Assembly (NCBI RefSeq): GCF_000332035.1
Contig: NZ_ALVY01000227.1
Location: 42,270-102,152 of the forward strand
Direction: 5' to 3'
DNA: 59,883 nucleotides
Source of the DNA: Gloeocapsa sp. PCC 73106
GTDB taxonomy: Bacteria; Cyanobacteriota; Cyanobacteriia; Cyanobacteriales; Gloeocapsaceae
Shown: positions 10,343-19,022 of the stretch, piece by piece
How the letters are laid out: each line of letters begins with the position of its first letter
How positions within the stretch are numbered: position 1 is the first letter of the stretch
Program-made: the position numbers and the translations under genes
The notes under the pieces: generated by a model
What the model was told of the DNA's origin: nothing
The model's input: only the letters and a program-made list of their open reading frames with translations
The model's database searches: none

Positions 10343-10528
10343 ATGATAGATCATGACCGCCTCTTTAAAGAACTCATCTCTACCTTTTTCTGGGAATTTA
10401 TCACCCTATTTCTTCCCTCAGTTTCAGAATACGTAGAAGTAGAAAGATTTTGTAGTGCGAGTAAAAGTATAAACCAAGTTAGCAAGCCCATTTTAGAACT
10501 GAAATTAGTATTACCAAAGACCACGTAA
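10343..10528 (+). pseudogene. Fragment of an Rpn/PD-(D/E)XK nuclease-transposase (DUF4351-type) gene
   Basis: The first about 25 residues (MIDHDRLFKELISTFFWEF and onward to SEYVE) match the start of the large cyanobacterial Rpn-family putative nuclease/transposase proteins, which normally run to 250-300 residues. The frame ends at 61 codons, and the residues after SEYVE do not match the family's usual continuation (a DKEVF/DV nuclease core). A decayed remnant with an internal deletion is the best reading. The family assignment is from memory of the conserved N-terminus only. Confidence 0.6.
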
Positions 10529-10617
10529 CTCTCTCCTGAAGAACTTCCATAGTTTTTTTTAGAGTTAATAGATTCTAGTTATAGTATGTTTGCATAGTAT
10601 AAATTACATTAGTATTG

Positions 10618-11271
10618 TTAATTAATTTTTACAGAGAGCGGTTTGAGCGTGTCACAAAGTAGCTGGGTACGAAGAGCGATCGCTTGCCAATTTTTTGTTA
10701 CAACTAGAGCTTGGGGAAACAATTCTTTAGCTAAACCCACGGCGATCGCTCCACTTTTAATGAAGGTAGCAGCGTTTTCCAGAGTAACTCCCCCAGTGGG
10801 TATTAGGGGAATCCCATCCAAAGGACCTTGTAAACTTTGAATATATTTAACACCTCCCATAGCATCCACGGGAAATACTTTAACGCTACTAGCCCCATCG
10901 TGCCAAGCTTTGAGAATCTCTGTAGGTGATAGAGCGCCGGGAATTAGGGGTATTTGCGCTTCTTGGCTCAGTTGTAGCAATTGGGGGTCATAGTGAGGGG
11001 AAAAACAGAATTGGGCTCCTGAGGCGATCGCTTCTTCGAGTTGCTTCAAGGTTAAAATAGTGCCTACCCCAATCACGCAATGACTCAAGCGTGTTTTTAA
11101 TTCTCTAAGTAGCTGAGCAGGTTCGTCGCTATTCCAAGTTATTTCCAGCAAATTCATCCCTCCTTGAGCTACAGCGGTGGCCATATGAATCCCCAAGGTC
11201 AAATCGGGACTACGAATCACGGCGATCGCGCGATACTGAGATAATAACTTAAGCCAAGTTTCTTTTTGCAT
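10618..11271 (-). CDS. eda: KDPG/KHG aldolase
   Basis: Class I aldolase cleaving 2-keto-3-deoxy-6-phosphogluconate (and 4-hydroxy-2-oxoglutarate) to pyruvate plus an aldehyde; last step of the Entner-Doudoroff route. 217 residues, usual length. Visible features: the catalytic Glu in MNLLEIT (about residue 43), GVGTIL, the Schiff-base Lys in SSVKVFPVD (about residue 131) and the phosphate-binding PTGGVT. It is alone on the minus strand, divergent from the radical SAM gene at 11315. No Entner-Doudoroff dehydratase is nearby. Confidence 0.92.
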   Translation of the reverse strand: MQKETWLKLLSQYRAIAVIRSPDLTLGIHMATAVAQGGMNLLEITWNSDEPAQLLRELKTRLSHCVIGVGTILTLKQLEEAIASGAQFCFSPHYDPQLLQLSQEAQIPLIPGALSPTEILKAWHDGASSVKVFPVDAMGGVKYIQSLQGPLDGIPLIPTGGVTLENAATFIKSGAIAVGLAKELFPQALVVTKNWQAIALRTQLLCDTLKPLSVKIN

Positions 11272-11314
11272 CTATTTTCTATAAACTTTTAATTACTAAT
11301 TTAAGGTAGTAAAC

Positions 11315-12733
11315 ATGAAAAAGACTCTATTTCTCAGCCCCCCTTCCTTTGACGGTTTTGATGGAGGTGCGGGCTCTAGATACCAAGCCAAACGAGAAAT
11401 TACCTCTTTTTGGTATCCTACCTGGCTTGCACAACCTGCAGCGTTAGTCCCTGAAAGTAAACTGGTAGATGCTCCTCCCCATAATCTCAGGGTGACGGAA
11501 ATTCTCGCTCTAGCTAAAGATTATGAACTGGTAATTATGCATACTAGCACCCCTTCTTTAGCTAATGACGTACAATGCGCCGCGGCGATAAAAGCCCAAA
11601 ACCCACATACTCAGGTAGGTTTCGTTGGCGCTCACGTGGCTGTTTTACCCCAAGCTACTTTAGAAGAAAACCCAATCATAGACTTTGTCTGTCGTCAGGA
11701 GTTTGATTATACTTGTCAAGATTTAGCTCAGGGAAAAGCTTGGTCTGAGATTCAAGGATTAAGCTACCGCGACAAATATGGTAAGATACACCATAATCCA
11801 GAACGAGAATTAATTCACGATTGGGACGCCTTACCCAGTGTGATGCCTATTTACGCCAGAGATTTAGAGATAACTAAGTATTTTATCGGTTATTTACTCC
11901 ATCCTTATATTTCTCTATACACGGGTAGAGGTTGTCCTGCTAAATGTAGCTTTTGTTTGTGGCCCCAAACGATTGGAGGACATCAATATCGAGCTAAAAG
12001 TCCTGAAGCCGTAGGTAAGGAGATGGCCCAAGCTAAGTCTCTGTTTGGTAATAGCGTGAACGAATATATGTTTGACGACGATACTTTTACTATCGATAAG
12101 CAAAGAGCGATCGCCATCAGTGAGTATCTCAAAAAGTTAAAACTAACTTGGAGTTGTAATGCTCGCGCCAATTTGGACTACGATACTCTCAAAGCTCTCA
12201 AAGATAATGGTCTACGTTTATTACTGGTGGGTTTTGAATCGGGTAATCAACAAATTCTCGACGGTATTAATAAGGGCATTAAATTAGAAGTAGCGCGACG
12301 GTTTATGCAGAACTGCCATAAATTGGGAATTACTGTACACGGAACCTTTATTATTGGTTTACCCAATGAGACTGCAGAAACGGTAGAAGAAACGATTCGC
12401 TTCGCTTGTGAAGTTAGTCCCCATACGATTCAGGTATCTATTGCGGCACCTTATCCAGGTACTCAACTCTATCAACAAGCGCTCTTAAATGGTTGGTTTA
12501 GCGATCAATCTCTGGTAACCAATTCTGGTATACAAATTTCTACCCTGGCTTATCCGGAGTTTTCTGCTCAGGAAATAGAAGCTTCTGTAGAACGAATGTA
12601 CCGACGTTTTTATTTTCGTCCTCGTGCAATTATCCCTATTGTGGGAGAAATGTTAGGCGATCCGCAAATGCTACGACGTCGTCTACGAGAGGGACGAGAA
12701 TTTTTCGCTTATCTCAAGGAAAGACGTGCTTAA
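11315..12733 (+). CDS. hpnJ: B12-binding-domain radical SAM protein, HpnJ-like
   Basis: 472 residues. The N-terminal 130 residues form a cobalamin-binding-like domain; the radical SAM core carries the CxxxCxxC iron-sulfur motif as GCPAKCSFC around residues 206-214. The N-terminal signature (LSPPSFDGFDGGAGSRYQ, then FWYPTWLAQPAALVP) matches the HpnJ family linked to hopanoid side-chain synthesis, where it is associated with making the cyclitol ether head group of bacteriohopanepolyols. No other hopanoid gene is in the window, so this is an orphan position. Its stop overlaps the end of the convergent HicB-like gene by 4 bases. The family call is strong; the exact substrate is not visible. Confidence 0.85.
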   Translation: MKKTLFLSPPSFDGFDGGAGSRYQAKREITSFWYPTWLAQPAALVPESKLVDAPPHNLRVTEILALAKDYELVIMHTSTPSLANDVQCAAAIKAQNPHTQVGFVGAHVAVLPQATLEENPIIDFVCRQEFDYTCQDLAQGKAWSEIQGLSYRDKYGKIHHNPERELIHDWDALPSVMPIYARDLEITKYFIGYLLHPYISLYTGRGCPAKCSFCLWPQTIGGHQYRAKSPEAVGKEMAQAKSLFGNSVNEYMFDDDTFTIDKQRAIAISEYLKKLKLTWSCNARANLDYDTLKALKDNGLRLLLVGFESGNQQILDGINKGIKLEVARRFMQNCHKLGITVHGTFIIGLPNETAETVEETIRFACEVSPHTIQVSIAAPYPGTQLYQQALLNGWFSDQSLVTNSGIQISTLAYPEFSAQEIEASVERMYRRFYFRPRAIIPIVGEMLGDPQMLRRRLREGREFFAYLKERRA

Positions 12734-12927
12734 ATTAAAAATTCATGTAATTCACCAATAGTAATAGGACTAGAATAACTATTAACATCCAAGCAAGATT
12801 CAATAGCTTCTTTAAGCTTATTAATAGCTTGGTCGGGTGTTTCTCCTTGTCCGACTAATCCATTTTCAAGACAAAGTGAAACCCAATACTGTGCGCTTTT
12901 TTTGATAACAACTGTGTAAAAATCCAT
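12730..12927 (-). CDS. HicB-like antitoxin family protein
   Basis: 65 residues with the short HicB-like fold: FYTVVIKKSAQYWVSLCLE, then VGQGETPDQAINKLKEAIE, then a short tail. In toxin-antitoxin pairs HicB neutralises the HicA mRNA interferase. Here there is no HicA gene on either side: upstream (15-base gap) is a DUF29 gene in the same direction, and downstream is the convergent hpnJ. It may be a solitary antitoxin or have another job. No DNA-binding domain can be seen in the short C-terminus. Confidence 0.7.
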   Translation of the reverse strand: MDFYTVVIKKSAQYWVSLCLENGLVGQGETPDQAINKLKEAIESCLDVNSYSSPITIGELHEFLI

Positions 12928-12942
12928 TTTTATAATTGCTAA

Positions 12943-13389
12943 TCAAGGTAACCAATTTAAATCTAATAATTCTTCTAAAGAATAGGGGATATCTTCAGGA
13001 AAATTAACTTTTAAGCTAGTTTTTTGTTGAACATAAGCTAAAGCATCTTGATAAAGCGAAGCTAGTTCTTTTTGTAAATGATTGCGTAAATTGGAGGTTA
13101 ATTTACGTTTTAATTGAGTGCGAAATCCGGTAATTTCTGCTCGCCAGTGGGCACTATTCAGAAACGATTCTTCTGACCAATATTGGAGTAACAATAAATG
13201 TCTGATAATTTGTTCTAACAGGCTTTCTACTGCATTTCTTTCACTCCGACCCAAATCTTCTAACTCCTCAATCAAATGCTCTAAATCTATTGCATCTAGA
13301 CTGTTAGATTTGAGTAGTTTAATCGTTTCTTCTAACCATTGATAACTATCAATTTCATACAGAGATTGCAAATCAGTGTGAATGCTCAT
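12943..13389 (-). CDS. DUF29 family protein
   Basis: 148 residues with the DUF29 hallmarks: an N-terminal YEIDSYQWLEETIKLLK, the acidic helix DLEHLIEELEDLGRSERNAVESLL, the RHLLLLQYW segment and the HWRAEITGFRTQL helix. The family is common and multi-copy in cyanobacteria and has no established function. It precedes the HicB-like gene by 15 bases, so the two may form a small operon. The start at ATG 13389 is the natural one. Confidence 0.87.
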   Translation of the reverse strand: MSIHTDLQSLYEIDSYQWLEETIKLLKSNSLDAIDLEHLIEELEDLGRSERNAVESLLEQIIRHLLLLQYWSEESFLNSAHWRAEITGFRTQLKRKLTSNLRNHLQKELASLYQDALAYVQQKTSLKVNFPEDIPYSLEELLDLNWLP

Positions 13390-13487
13390 CGTTTGTCAAA
13401 CTTGAACTAATTAAATATTGTACTTCGTTTAAAGGGAGAGTGGGGGGGTTGCTATAGTGATTAAAATGTCTATATAAATATTGCACT

Positions 13488-14408
13488 ATGCTTTTAAAGG
13501 GACAAAATCGAGGAATGGAACTACTGCAAAGGGCGATCGCTCTTAACAGAATAGCACCTGCTTATCTTTTTAGTGGTCCTGATGGGGTAGGGCGTCGTCT
13601 GGCGGCTCAAACTTTTGCTAGTCTTATTCTAGCTCTAGACTCGGATAAACTAGTAGTAAATTGCAATCATCCCGATTTACTCTGGATAGAGCCGACTTAC
13701 TTGCATCAAGGTAAACTATTTACCCTTAAACAAGCTTTAGCTGAATCTATATCTCGTAAAACCGCGCCTCAGATTCGTATTGAACAAATTCGACAGATTG
13801 CAGAGTTTTTGGGGCGTCCTCCCCTGGTGAGTCCTCGCTATGTAGTGGTAATAGAGGGCGCTCATCAGATGACGGAAGCATCAGCTAACGCTCTTTTGAA
13901 AACTTTAGAAGAACCGGGATTAGCGACTTTGATTCTCATTGCGAACTCTGACGCAAGGCTATTATCTACTCTAGTCTCTCGTTGTCAACGTATTCCCTTT
14001 TATCGACTGACTGAGCTAGAATTAATAGAGGTGCTTCAAGAACAGGGTTACTCAGCTATTGTCTCTCAACCAGAAATTATCAGTCTTGCTCAAGGAAGTC
14101 CTGGAAGAGCGATCGCTTTATCAGAACAACTTGATCAGATTCCACCAGAATTACTAACCCAATTAAAATCGCCACCCGATCAAATACTCAGCGTTTTTAC
14201 TCTCGCTAAAGAAGTGAGTCAAACTCTAGATACAGAAGCACAAATTTTGTTAATCGATTATCTACAACTATATTACTGGCGTTCCTTGCCTAATCCTGAA
14301 ATAGCTGCGATTTGGGAAAAAGCGCGTCAGTCATTGCAATATTTTGTTACTCCTCGTTTGGTATGGGAATGCACTCTGTTGACAGTTTTTGAGATAAATT
14401 ATAATTAG
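13488..14408 (+). CDS. holB: DNA polymerase III subunit delta prime
   Basis: Clamp-loader subunit that helps load the sliding clamp in replication. 306 residues, AAA+ fold. The P-loop position reads SGPDGVGRR, so the Walker A lysine is Arg, in line with the non-hydrolysing delta prime role. Other landmarks: VVVIEGAHQMTEASANALLKTLEEP (the conserved LLKTLEEP block, about residues 140-147) and SRCQRIPF (the SRC motif). It starts at ATG 13488; the Uma2 gene follows after about 16 bases. Confidence 0.9.
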   Translation: MLLKGQNRGMELLQRAIALNRIAPAYLFSGPDGVGRRLAAQTFASLILALDSDKLVVNCNHPDLLWIEPTYLHQGKLFTLKQALAESISRKTAPQIRIEQIRQIAEFLGRPPLVSPRYVVVIEGAHQMTEASANALLKTLEEPGLATLILIANSDARLLSTLVSRCQRIPFYRLTELELIEVLQEQGYSAIVSQPEIISLAQGSPGRAIALSEQLDQIPPELLTQLKSPPDQILSVFTLAKEVSQTLDTEAQILLIDYLQLYYWRSLPNPEIAAIWEKARQSLQYFVTPRLVWECTLLTVFEINYN

Positions 14409-14424
14409 TGAAGTAAGATTGGAA

Positions 14425-15003
14425 ATGACTCTTATTACTATTAAACGTTTTAATCTAGCTGAATATCATCGCTTAGCAGAATTAGGATTTCTAAGTGAAA
14501 ATAACTTGGTTGAGTTAATCAAAGGGGAAATAATCGAAATGCCTCCCAAAAGAACTCTGCATAGTACTTGTTGTGGTAAATTATTAGAAGAATTAACTTT
14601 ATTAATAACTGGTTTGGCTCGTTTACGTTGTCAAGACCCTATTATTATACCGCCAGATAGTCAACCTGAGCCAGATTTTGTGATTGCTAAATTAACAGAT
14701 GATGATTATTTGTCATCCCATCCTCAAGCTACTGATTTGCTATTAGTTATTGAGGTTTCAGATAGCCCCATTGACTATGATCAAACTGTCAAATTATCTC
14801 TCTATGCTGAAGCGCAAATAAATCATTATTGGATATTTAATTTAGTTAATCCCCGACTAGAAACTTATAGTGAACCTTATCAAGACTTACAAGGTAATTG
14901 GGATTATCAATTTAAACGAGTATTTTTACCAAATCAAACAGTTGTTAATCTGCCGGGATTTTCTCAAATCTGTCTTAATTTAAATAAAGTTTTTCCTATG
15001 TAA
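14425..15003 (+). CDS. Uma2 family putative endonuclease
   Basis: About 192 residues with a PD-(D/E)XK nuclease-like core: Asp in QPEPDFVIA, Glu in LLVIEVSDSP and Lys in TVKLSLYAEA, followed by INHYWIFNL. The N-terminus (FNLAEYHRLAELGFL; VELIKGEIIEMPP) is typical. This family is greatly expanded in cyanobacteria; many members are thought to be mobile or selfish and their targets are unknown. The ATG at 14425 is preferred to the TTG at 14419. It lies directly downstream of holB, probably by chance. Confidence 0.87.
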   Translation: MTLITIKRFNLAEYHRLAELGFLSENNLVELIKGEIIEMPPKRTLHSTCCGKLLEELTLLITGLARLRCQDPIIIPPDSQPEPDFVIAKLTDDDYLSSHPQATDLLLVIEVSDSPIDYDQTVKLSLYAEAQINHYWIFNLVNPRLETYSEPYQDLQGNWDYQFKRVFLPNQTVVNLPGFSQICLNLNKVFPM

Positions 15004-15019
15004 ATATCAGTTTTTTCAG

Positions 15020-15745
15020 CTAGTCTTGAGTATTTTGTTCTAAAGCCCAATTGACTTGACTCAGAATACCCCTGAGCATAGTTACATCGGGTTCACTGAG
15101 TTGAGCTTGATGATACAGACGTCTCAATTTTGCCATTCGCGCAGCTGCGGTATGAGGATAGAGATAGCCTATTTTTAATAAAAGCGTCTCCAGTTGTTGA
15201 TAATAAGCTTCTAAGTGGTCTAAACTGGCTGAATCTGAGAGGATTTCTGGAGTCGCTACGGGTTGTTGAACAAGTTGAGATAACTCATAACTACAGATAG
15301 CTACGGCTTGAGCTAGATTGAGAGAGGGATATTCGGGATTGGAGGGAATATTGATGAATCTTTGCGCGTAATTGAGTTCTTGATTGCTCAAACCCCGATC
15401 CTCTGGTCCAAAAATTAAAGCGGTATGGAAATGGGGGTGGAGTAACCAGGGTAAAGCTTCTTTGGGGGATTCCAGCTTAACGGGAGAGTCGCGCACCCTA
15501 GCGGTGGTGGCGATCGCTCTTTTGCACCCGGTTAAAGCTTCTGGTATAGTCTCAACACACAGGGCGTTGGTGAGTATATCGATGGCGTGTACGGCCATTT
15601 GGCGCGCTTCTGGAGCGAGGCGATCGCAGTGGGGCTTAACTAAAACTAGTTGTTTCAAGCCCATATTCTTCATTATCCGGGCTACAGAGCCGATATTTAG
15701 AGCGCCGGCGGGTTCGACTAAAATAATTCTGATTTGGTTTAGCAT
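15020..15745 (-). CDS. TrmJ-like RNA 2'-O-methyltransferase (SPOUT)
   Basis: SPOUT-class SAM-dependent methyltransferase, most like TrmJ, which methylates the 2'-OH of nucleotide 32 in tRNAs. About 241 residues from ATG 15745; an upstream TTG at 15763 is possible but would overlap the start of the divergent DUF2256 gene. Visible: the N-terminal [22 protein letters not shown] motif, [10 protein letters not shown] (SAM-binding knot) and [15 protein letters not shown] (knot helix). The C-terminal region has a helix with TMLRG as in TrmJ. Confident for the family, moderate for the exact tRNA target. Confidence 0.85.
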   Translation of the reverse strand: MLNQIRIILVEPAGALNIGSVARIMKNMGLKQLVLVKPHCDRLAPEARQMAVHAIDILTNALCVETIPEALTGCKRAIATTARVRDSPVKLESPKEALPWLLHPHFHTALIFGPEDRGLSNQELNYAQRFINIPSNPEYPSLNLAQAVAICSYELSQLVQQPVATPEILSDSASLDHLEAYYQQLETLLLKIGYLYPHTAAARMAKLRRLYHQAQLSEPDVTMLRGILSQVNWALEQNTQD

Positions 15746-15751
15746 ATTGTT

Positions 15752-15907
15752 ATGGCACGTCAAAAATCTCGATCTGATTTACCTAGTAAAATCTGTCCGG
15801 TTTGTGGTTTATCGTTTACCTGGCGCAAAAAGTGGGAAAAGTGCTGGGATGAGGTAAAATACTGCTCAGAAAGATGTCGTCGACGCAAATCAAGCAGCAA
15901 AGATTAA
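15752..15907 (+). CDS. DUF2256 zinc-binding-like small protein
   Basis: A 51-residue frame from ATG 15752. It has two Cys pairs: CPVCG near residues 15-19 and C(7)C(3)C spacing in [13 protein letters not shown], surrounded by Lys/Arg, and ends RRRKSSSKD. This is the DUF2256 pattern, a tiny zinc-ribbon-like protein with no known function. Its start lies 6 bases from the ATG of the divergent TrmJ-like gene. The isoaspartyl peptidase gene starts 6 bases after its stop, so the two are probably co-transcribed. Confidence 0.88.
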   Translation: MARQKSRSDLPSKICPVCGLSFTWRKKWEKCWDEVKYCSERCRRRKSSSKD

Positions 15908-15913
15908 ATAATT

Positions 15914-16843
15914 ATGTCAATCGAGTCGATACAACCGAAATTAATCATCCACGGTGGTGCGGGACTTTGCCTCAGAGATAAAGACGGTAAAGAGAGGGTG
16001 CGCACAGTACTCTTAGGAATTGTACAACAAATTTATGACCTACTTCTAGAGGGTAGCAGCGCAGTAGATGCTGTGATTAAAGGCTGTCAGTTACTCGAAG
16101 ATGAGCCTCGGTTTAACGCGGGTACTGGTTCAGTTTTACAATCCGATGGACAAATTCGCATGAGTGCTAGTTTAATGGATGGGACGAATCAGTCTTTCAG
16201 TGGTGTAATTAATGTCTCTCGGGTCAAAAATCCTATTTATCTAGCTCAAGAGTTACAAAAGCAGAGCGATCACATCCTCTCAGATTATGGCGCAGCCGAA
16301 TTATTGCGAGAGCTAAATATTCCTATATACGATCCTCTAACTGATTTACGTCTACAAGAGTGGATGGAGGAAAGGAAGCACAATTTTAGTTCTAAAACAG
16401 CAGGAGTAATCGCCGAGAGAACGGGTACGATTGGGGTAGTCGCTTTAGATAACCAAGGGCACATCGCCGCAGGGACTTCTACCGGTGGTAAGGGTTTAGA
16501 AAGAATCGGACGCGTGAGTGATTCAGCCATGCCCGCAGGTAACTACGCCAATGCTTTCGCAGGAGTTAGTTGTACTGGTATCGGTGAAGATATTATTGAC
16601 GAATGCCTAGCAGCTAAGATAGTTATTCGTGTTACAGATGGATTATCTTTGGCTGAAGCTATGGAAAAATCTATGGCTGAATCTCGCAGTAGAAATAGAG
16701 AGCTGGCAGCGATCGCCCTAGATCATCAGGGTAACATCGTCTGGGGTAAAACCAGTGAGATAGTGTTAGCGGCATATCATAACGGTAAGGCGATGGGCGA
16801 CAGTTTAGATGCAACACCGACTGAGTCAATGGGTAGATATTAA
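15914..16843 (+). CDS. iaaA: Isoaspartyl peptidase / plant-type L-asparaginase
   Basis: N-terminal nucleophile hydrolase that cleaves itself into alpha and beta chains and hydrolyses beta-aspartyl peptides and asparagine. 309 residues, normal length. Visible: IHGGAG near the start, AVIKGCQLLEDEPRFNAGTG, and the autocleavage site before the Thr of GTIGVVALD (about residue 172), then AAGTSTGG and RIGRVSDSAMPAGNYA substrate-binding stretches. Its last bases overlap those of the convergent histidine kinase by 4. Confidence 0.93.
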   Translation: MSIESIQPKLIIHGGAGLCLRDKDGKERVRTVLLGIVQQIYDLLLEGSSAVDAVIKGCQLLEDEPRFNAGTGSVLQSDGQIRMSASLMDGTNQSFSGVINVSRVKNPIYLAQELQKQSDHILSDYGAAELLRELNIPIYDPLTDLRLQEWMEERKHNFSSKTAGVIAERTGTIGVVALDNQGHIAAGTSTGGKGLERIGRVSDSAMPAGNYANAFAGVSCTGIGEDIIDECLAAKIVIRVTDGLSLAEAMEKSMAESRSRNRELAAIALDHQGNIVWGKTSEIVLAAYHNGKAMGDSLDATPTESMGRY

Positions 16844-18885
16844 CTATTGCTGGTTTTTTGCTTTTTCTTGCTATTATTTCTAGTCTTTTTGGCGGGAGGA
16901 TTGAAGGCGTTAGATGAATCGCTGGGATTGGCTTCAAAGATAGGGAGAGTAAAATGAAATTCACTCCCCTGGTTTTTACCTTGGGATTTTGCCCAGATTT
17001 GTCCGCCCCAATTAGCAACGATTTGACGACAAATAGCCAAGCCTAGACCTGTTCCCCCCACACTGCGCCTTAAAGCCCCTTCTTCTTGATAGAAGCGGTC
17101 AAAGACTTGATTGAGACGATTGGGTTCAATACCTCTACCGGTGTCAGATACGATCACTTCTAAACTTTGGGGATTATAGCGACTAACTCGAATAGTTACT
17201 TGACCGTCGCTACCTGTAAACTTACAAGCATTATCTAAGAGTTTGGCTAGTACTTCCACTAACCATTCTCCGTCGACTTGCACTAGGGGTAAATCTGAAG
17301 TGACTAGATTAGTAATCTGGGGTAAACCACCCATATTGATACGAGAACGCAGGTGACTGAGAGATAAATCCACACATTCAGCTAAAGACAAGGGTTCAGG
17401 GTTACATTCCACTCTACCGCTCTCTAGTTGTGAGAGAGTCAGAAAGTCTTGGACTAATTTGCGCATTCTTTCCGCATCCTGTAACGCTGTGTTTAACATG
17501 ATTTGACGTAATTCAAGGGACATATCTGGTTCACTAGCTAGACTCTCCAGACAGATCTGGATAGTAGATAGGGGAGTACGCAGTTCATGTCCGGTAATAG
17601 CGACTAAGTTAGAACGAGTGCGATCTAAAGCTTCTAGTTGTTGATTGAGATCTTCTAAATTGGCGTAAGCTTCGGCTTGAATTAAAGCTACGCTGATTTG
17701 ATTGGCGATCGCGTCTACTAATGATATGTCTTCTGGTTTCCAACTCGTCGGCTCTGGTCCACAATGATGTAGTTCCATCATTCCTAATAGTCTATCTTGA
17801 TAAACTAGAGGAATCAGTAACCAAGAAAAAATCGAACAACTCTTAACGATATTTTGGAGTGAGTTTTGCTCAACTCCTGGGACATTTGATGTCTGAATCC
17901 GTGGATCTTTGCTGGTGTCTTCAATGCTCAGACTGTCTCTTAATTCTATTACTTCTTGAAACAAGGGATTATTCCTCAAAGGCCAAGTTTTCCCTTTGAC
18001 TGATTTTGCTCCGGGGTTAGTGAACTCGTGATAAATTTGGGTGGAAGTATCATTTTCTTTACAACGGTAGACAATACAACGACATACCCCTAATCCTTCC
18101 CCTAAATTTTTGACCGCTACCTGAAGAATTTCTTCCGAATCGAGCGATCGCCTAATGGCTCCAATAATTGAGTTGAGCAGTCTTTCTTTTGTTTCCTTAA
18201 GGGCTAAAGAGCGATTGCTTTTCAGTAACTTATACTGACTCGCCTGTAAATAAGTAACTAGTCGTCTTACAAAAGGATCTATCTGAGCTTTTACTGGCGA
18301 TATCCCCGTCTCTACTGGATCTATATATCTTTGCTCTGCTCGTTTTATCTTCTCTGCTAGCTGTGGTCTGTATTTTAAAATACGTTTAAGTAAAATTGAA
18401 GCTGCTGTTTGAGCGACTTGGCGATCTAAACTCCAGATTCCTTCAAAACGTCTACTATTATCGATATTAGCTGCATCAAGTTCTTTGCTGGAGGTTTGGC
18501 GTTCCCTACAAACTAGACAACTGGAGTATTGATCCGTAATAATTACTAGATGCCATTCTTGAGCTAAACCATCTTGAGGAGCAAAAGCCACTTGTTCATA
18601 GACATCTGAATAATTACTAAAACTTGTTTCTGGAGCTGCCAAAACGTAAACCTGGTCAGTCTTTTGTGCCAATCGCTTGTATCTATGAGCTTCTTGTCTG
18701 TAGAAGCGTTCGCGTTGGAAGCTGGCAATCACTAAAGGAGGTGCAGAATTCAGCATCGATTCTGCCAATATTTGATCTTCCATCGCGTGAGAAAGAGCGG
18801 TTAAAGAAGATTTAAAGTACATTTGAGTTTTTAACCCAGTTAGAGCTTCTAACAGCTCTTTTAAAACTGATTGTAGGATTATCAT
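16840..18885 (-). CDS. Sensor histidine kinase with DICT and GAF domains
   Basis: About 681 residues from ATG 18885; a TTG at 18963 would add 26 residues of basic, unrelated-looking sequence. Domain order: DICT sensory domain (about residues 1-150), a linker, a GAF domain (about 220-420, with a VCRCIVYRC segment), HisKA with phospho-acceptor His in ITGHELRTPLS, and HATPase_c with N box (LLDNACKF), G1 (DTGRGIEP) and G2 (GTGLGLAICRQI). The tail is basic and low-complexity (KKTRNNSKKKQK). No membrane segments, so cytosolic. No response regulator is adjacent. DICT-GAF-HK architecture is common in cyanobacteria; the signal is unknown. Confidence 0.88.
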   Translation of the reverse strand: MIILQSVLKELLEALTGLKTQMYFKSSLTALSHAMEDQILAESMLNSAPPLVIASFQRERFYRQEAHRYKRLAQKTDQVYVLAAPETSFSNYSDVYEQVAFAPQDGLAQEWHLVIITDQYSSCLVCRERQTSSKELDAANIDNSRRFEGIWSLDRQVAQTAASILLKRILKYRPQLAEKIKRAEQRYIDPVETGISPVKAQIDPFVRRLVTYLQASQYKLLKSNRSLALKETKERLLNSIIGAIRRSLDSEEILQVAVKNLGEGLGVCRCIVYRCKENDTSTQIYHEFTNPGAKSVKGKTWPLRNNPLFQEVIELRDSLSIEDTSKDPRIQTSNVPGVEQNSLQNIVKSCSIFSWLLIPLVYQDRLLGMMELHHCGPEPTSWKPEDISLVDAIANQISVALIQAEAYANLEDLNQQLEALDRTRSNLVAITGHELRTPLSTIQICLESLASEPDMSLELRQIMLNTALQDAERMRKLVQDFLTLSQLESGRVECNPEPLSLAECVDLSLSHLRSRINMGGLPQITNLVTSDLPLVQVDGEWLVEVLAKLLDNACKFTGSDGQVTIRVSRYNPQSLEVIVSDTGRGIEPNRLNQVFDRFYQEEGALRRSVGGTGLGLAICRQIVANWGGQIWAKSQGKNQGSEFHFTLPIFEANPSDSSNAFNPPAKKTRNNSKKKQKTSNS

Positions 18886-19022
18886 CGATATTTTTGCTCG
18901 ACTATACCTCTTAAGGTCTGATTCTCTCCTCAAAATAATTGCTCGGAAGAGTTTTAGCCTCAAAATGCTAAGATTTTAGTTTTCTATGAACTATCCTACA
19001 AAAAAGACGTGATAGGTGGAAA

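Noticed and set aside
10343-10528. Intact small gene of unknown function
   Set aside because: Only the first part matches a much longer protein family; the rest is unrelated and short.
15384-15857. 157-codon plus-strand frame over the TrmJ-like gene
   Set aside because: Lies mostly antisense to a clear methyltransferase gene; the real plus-strand gene here is the DUF2256 frame at 15752-15907 in another frame.
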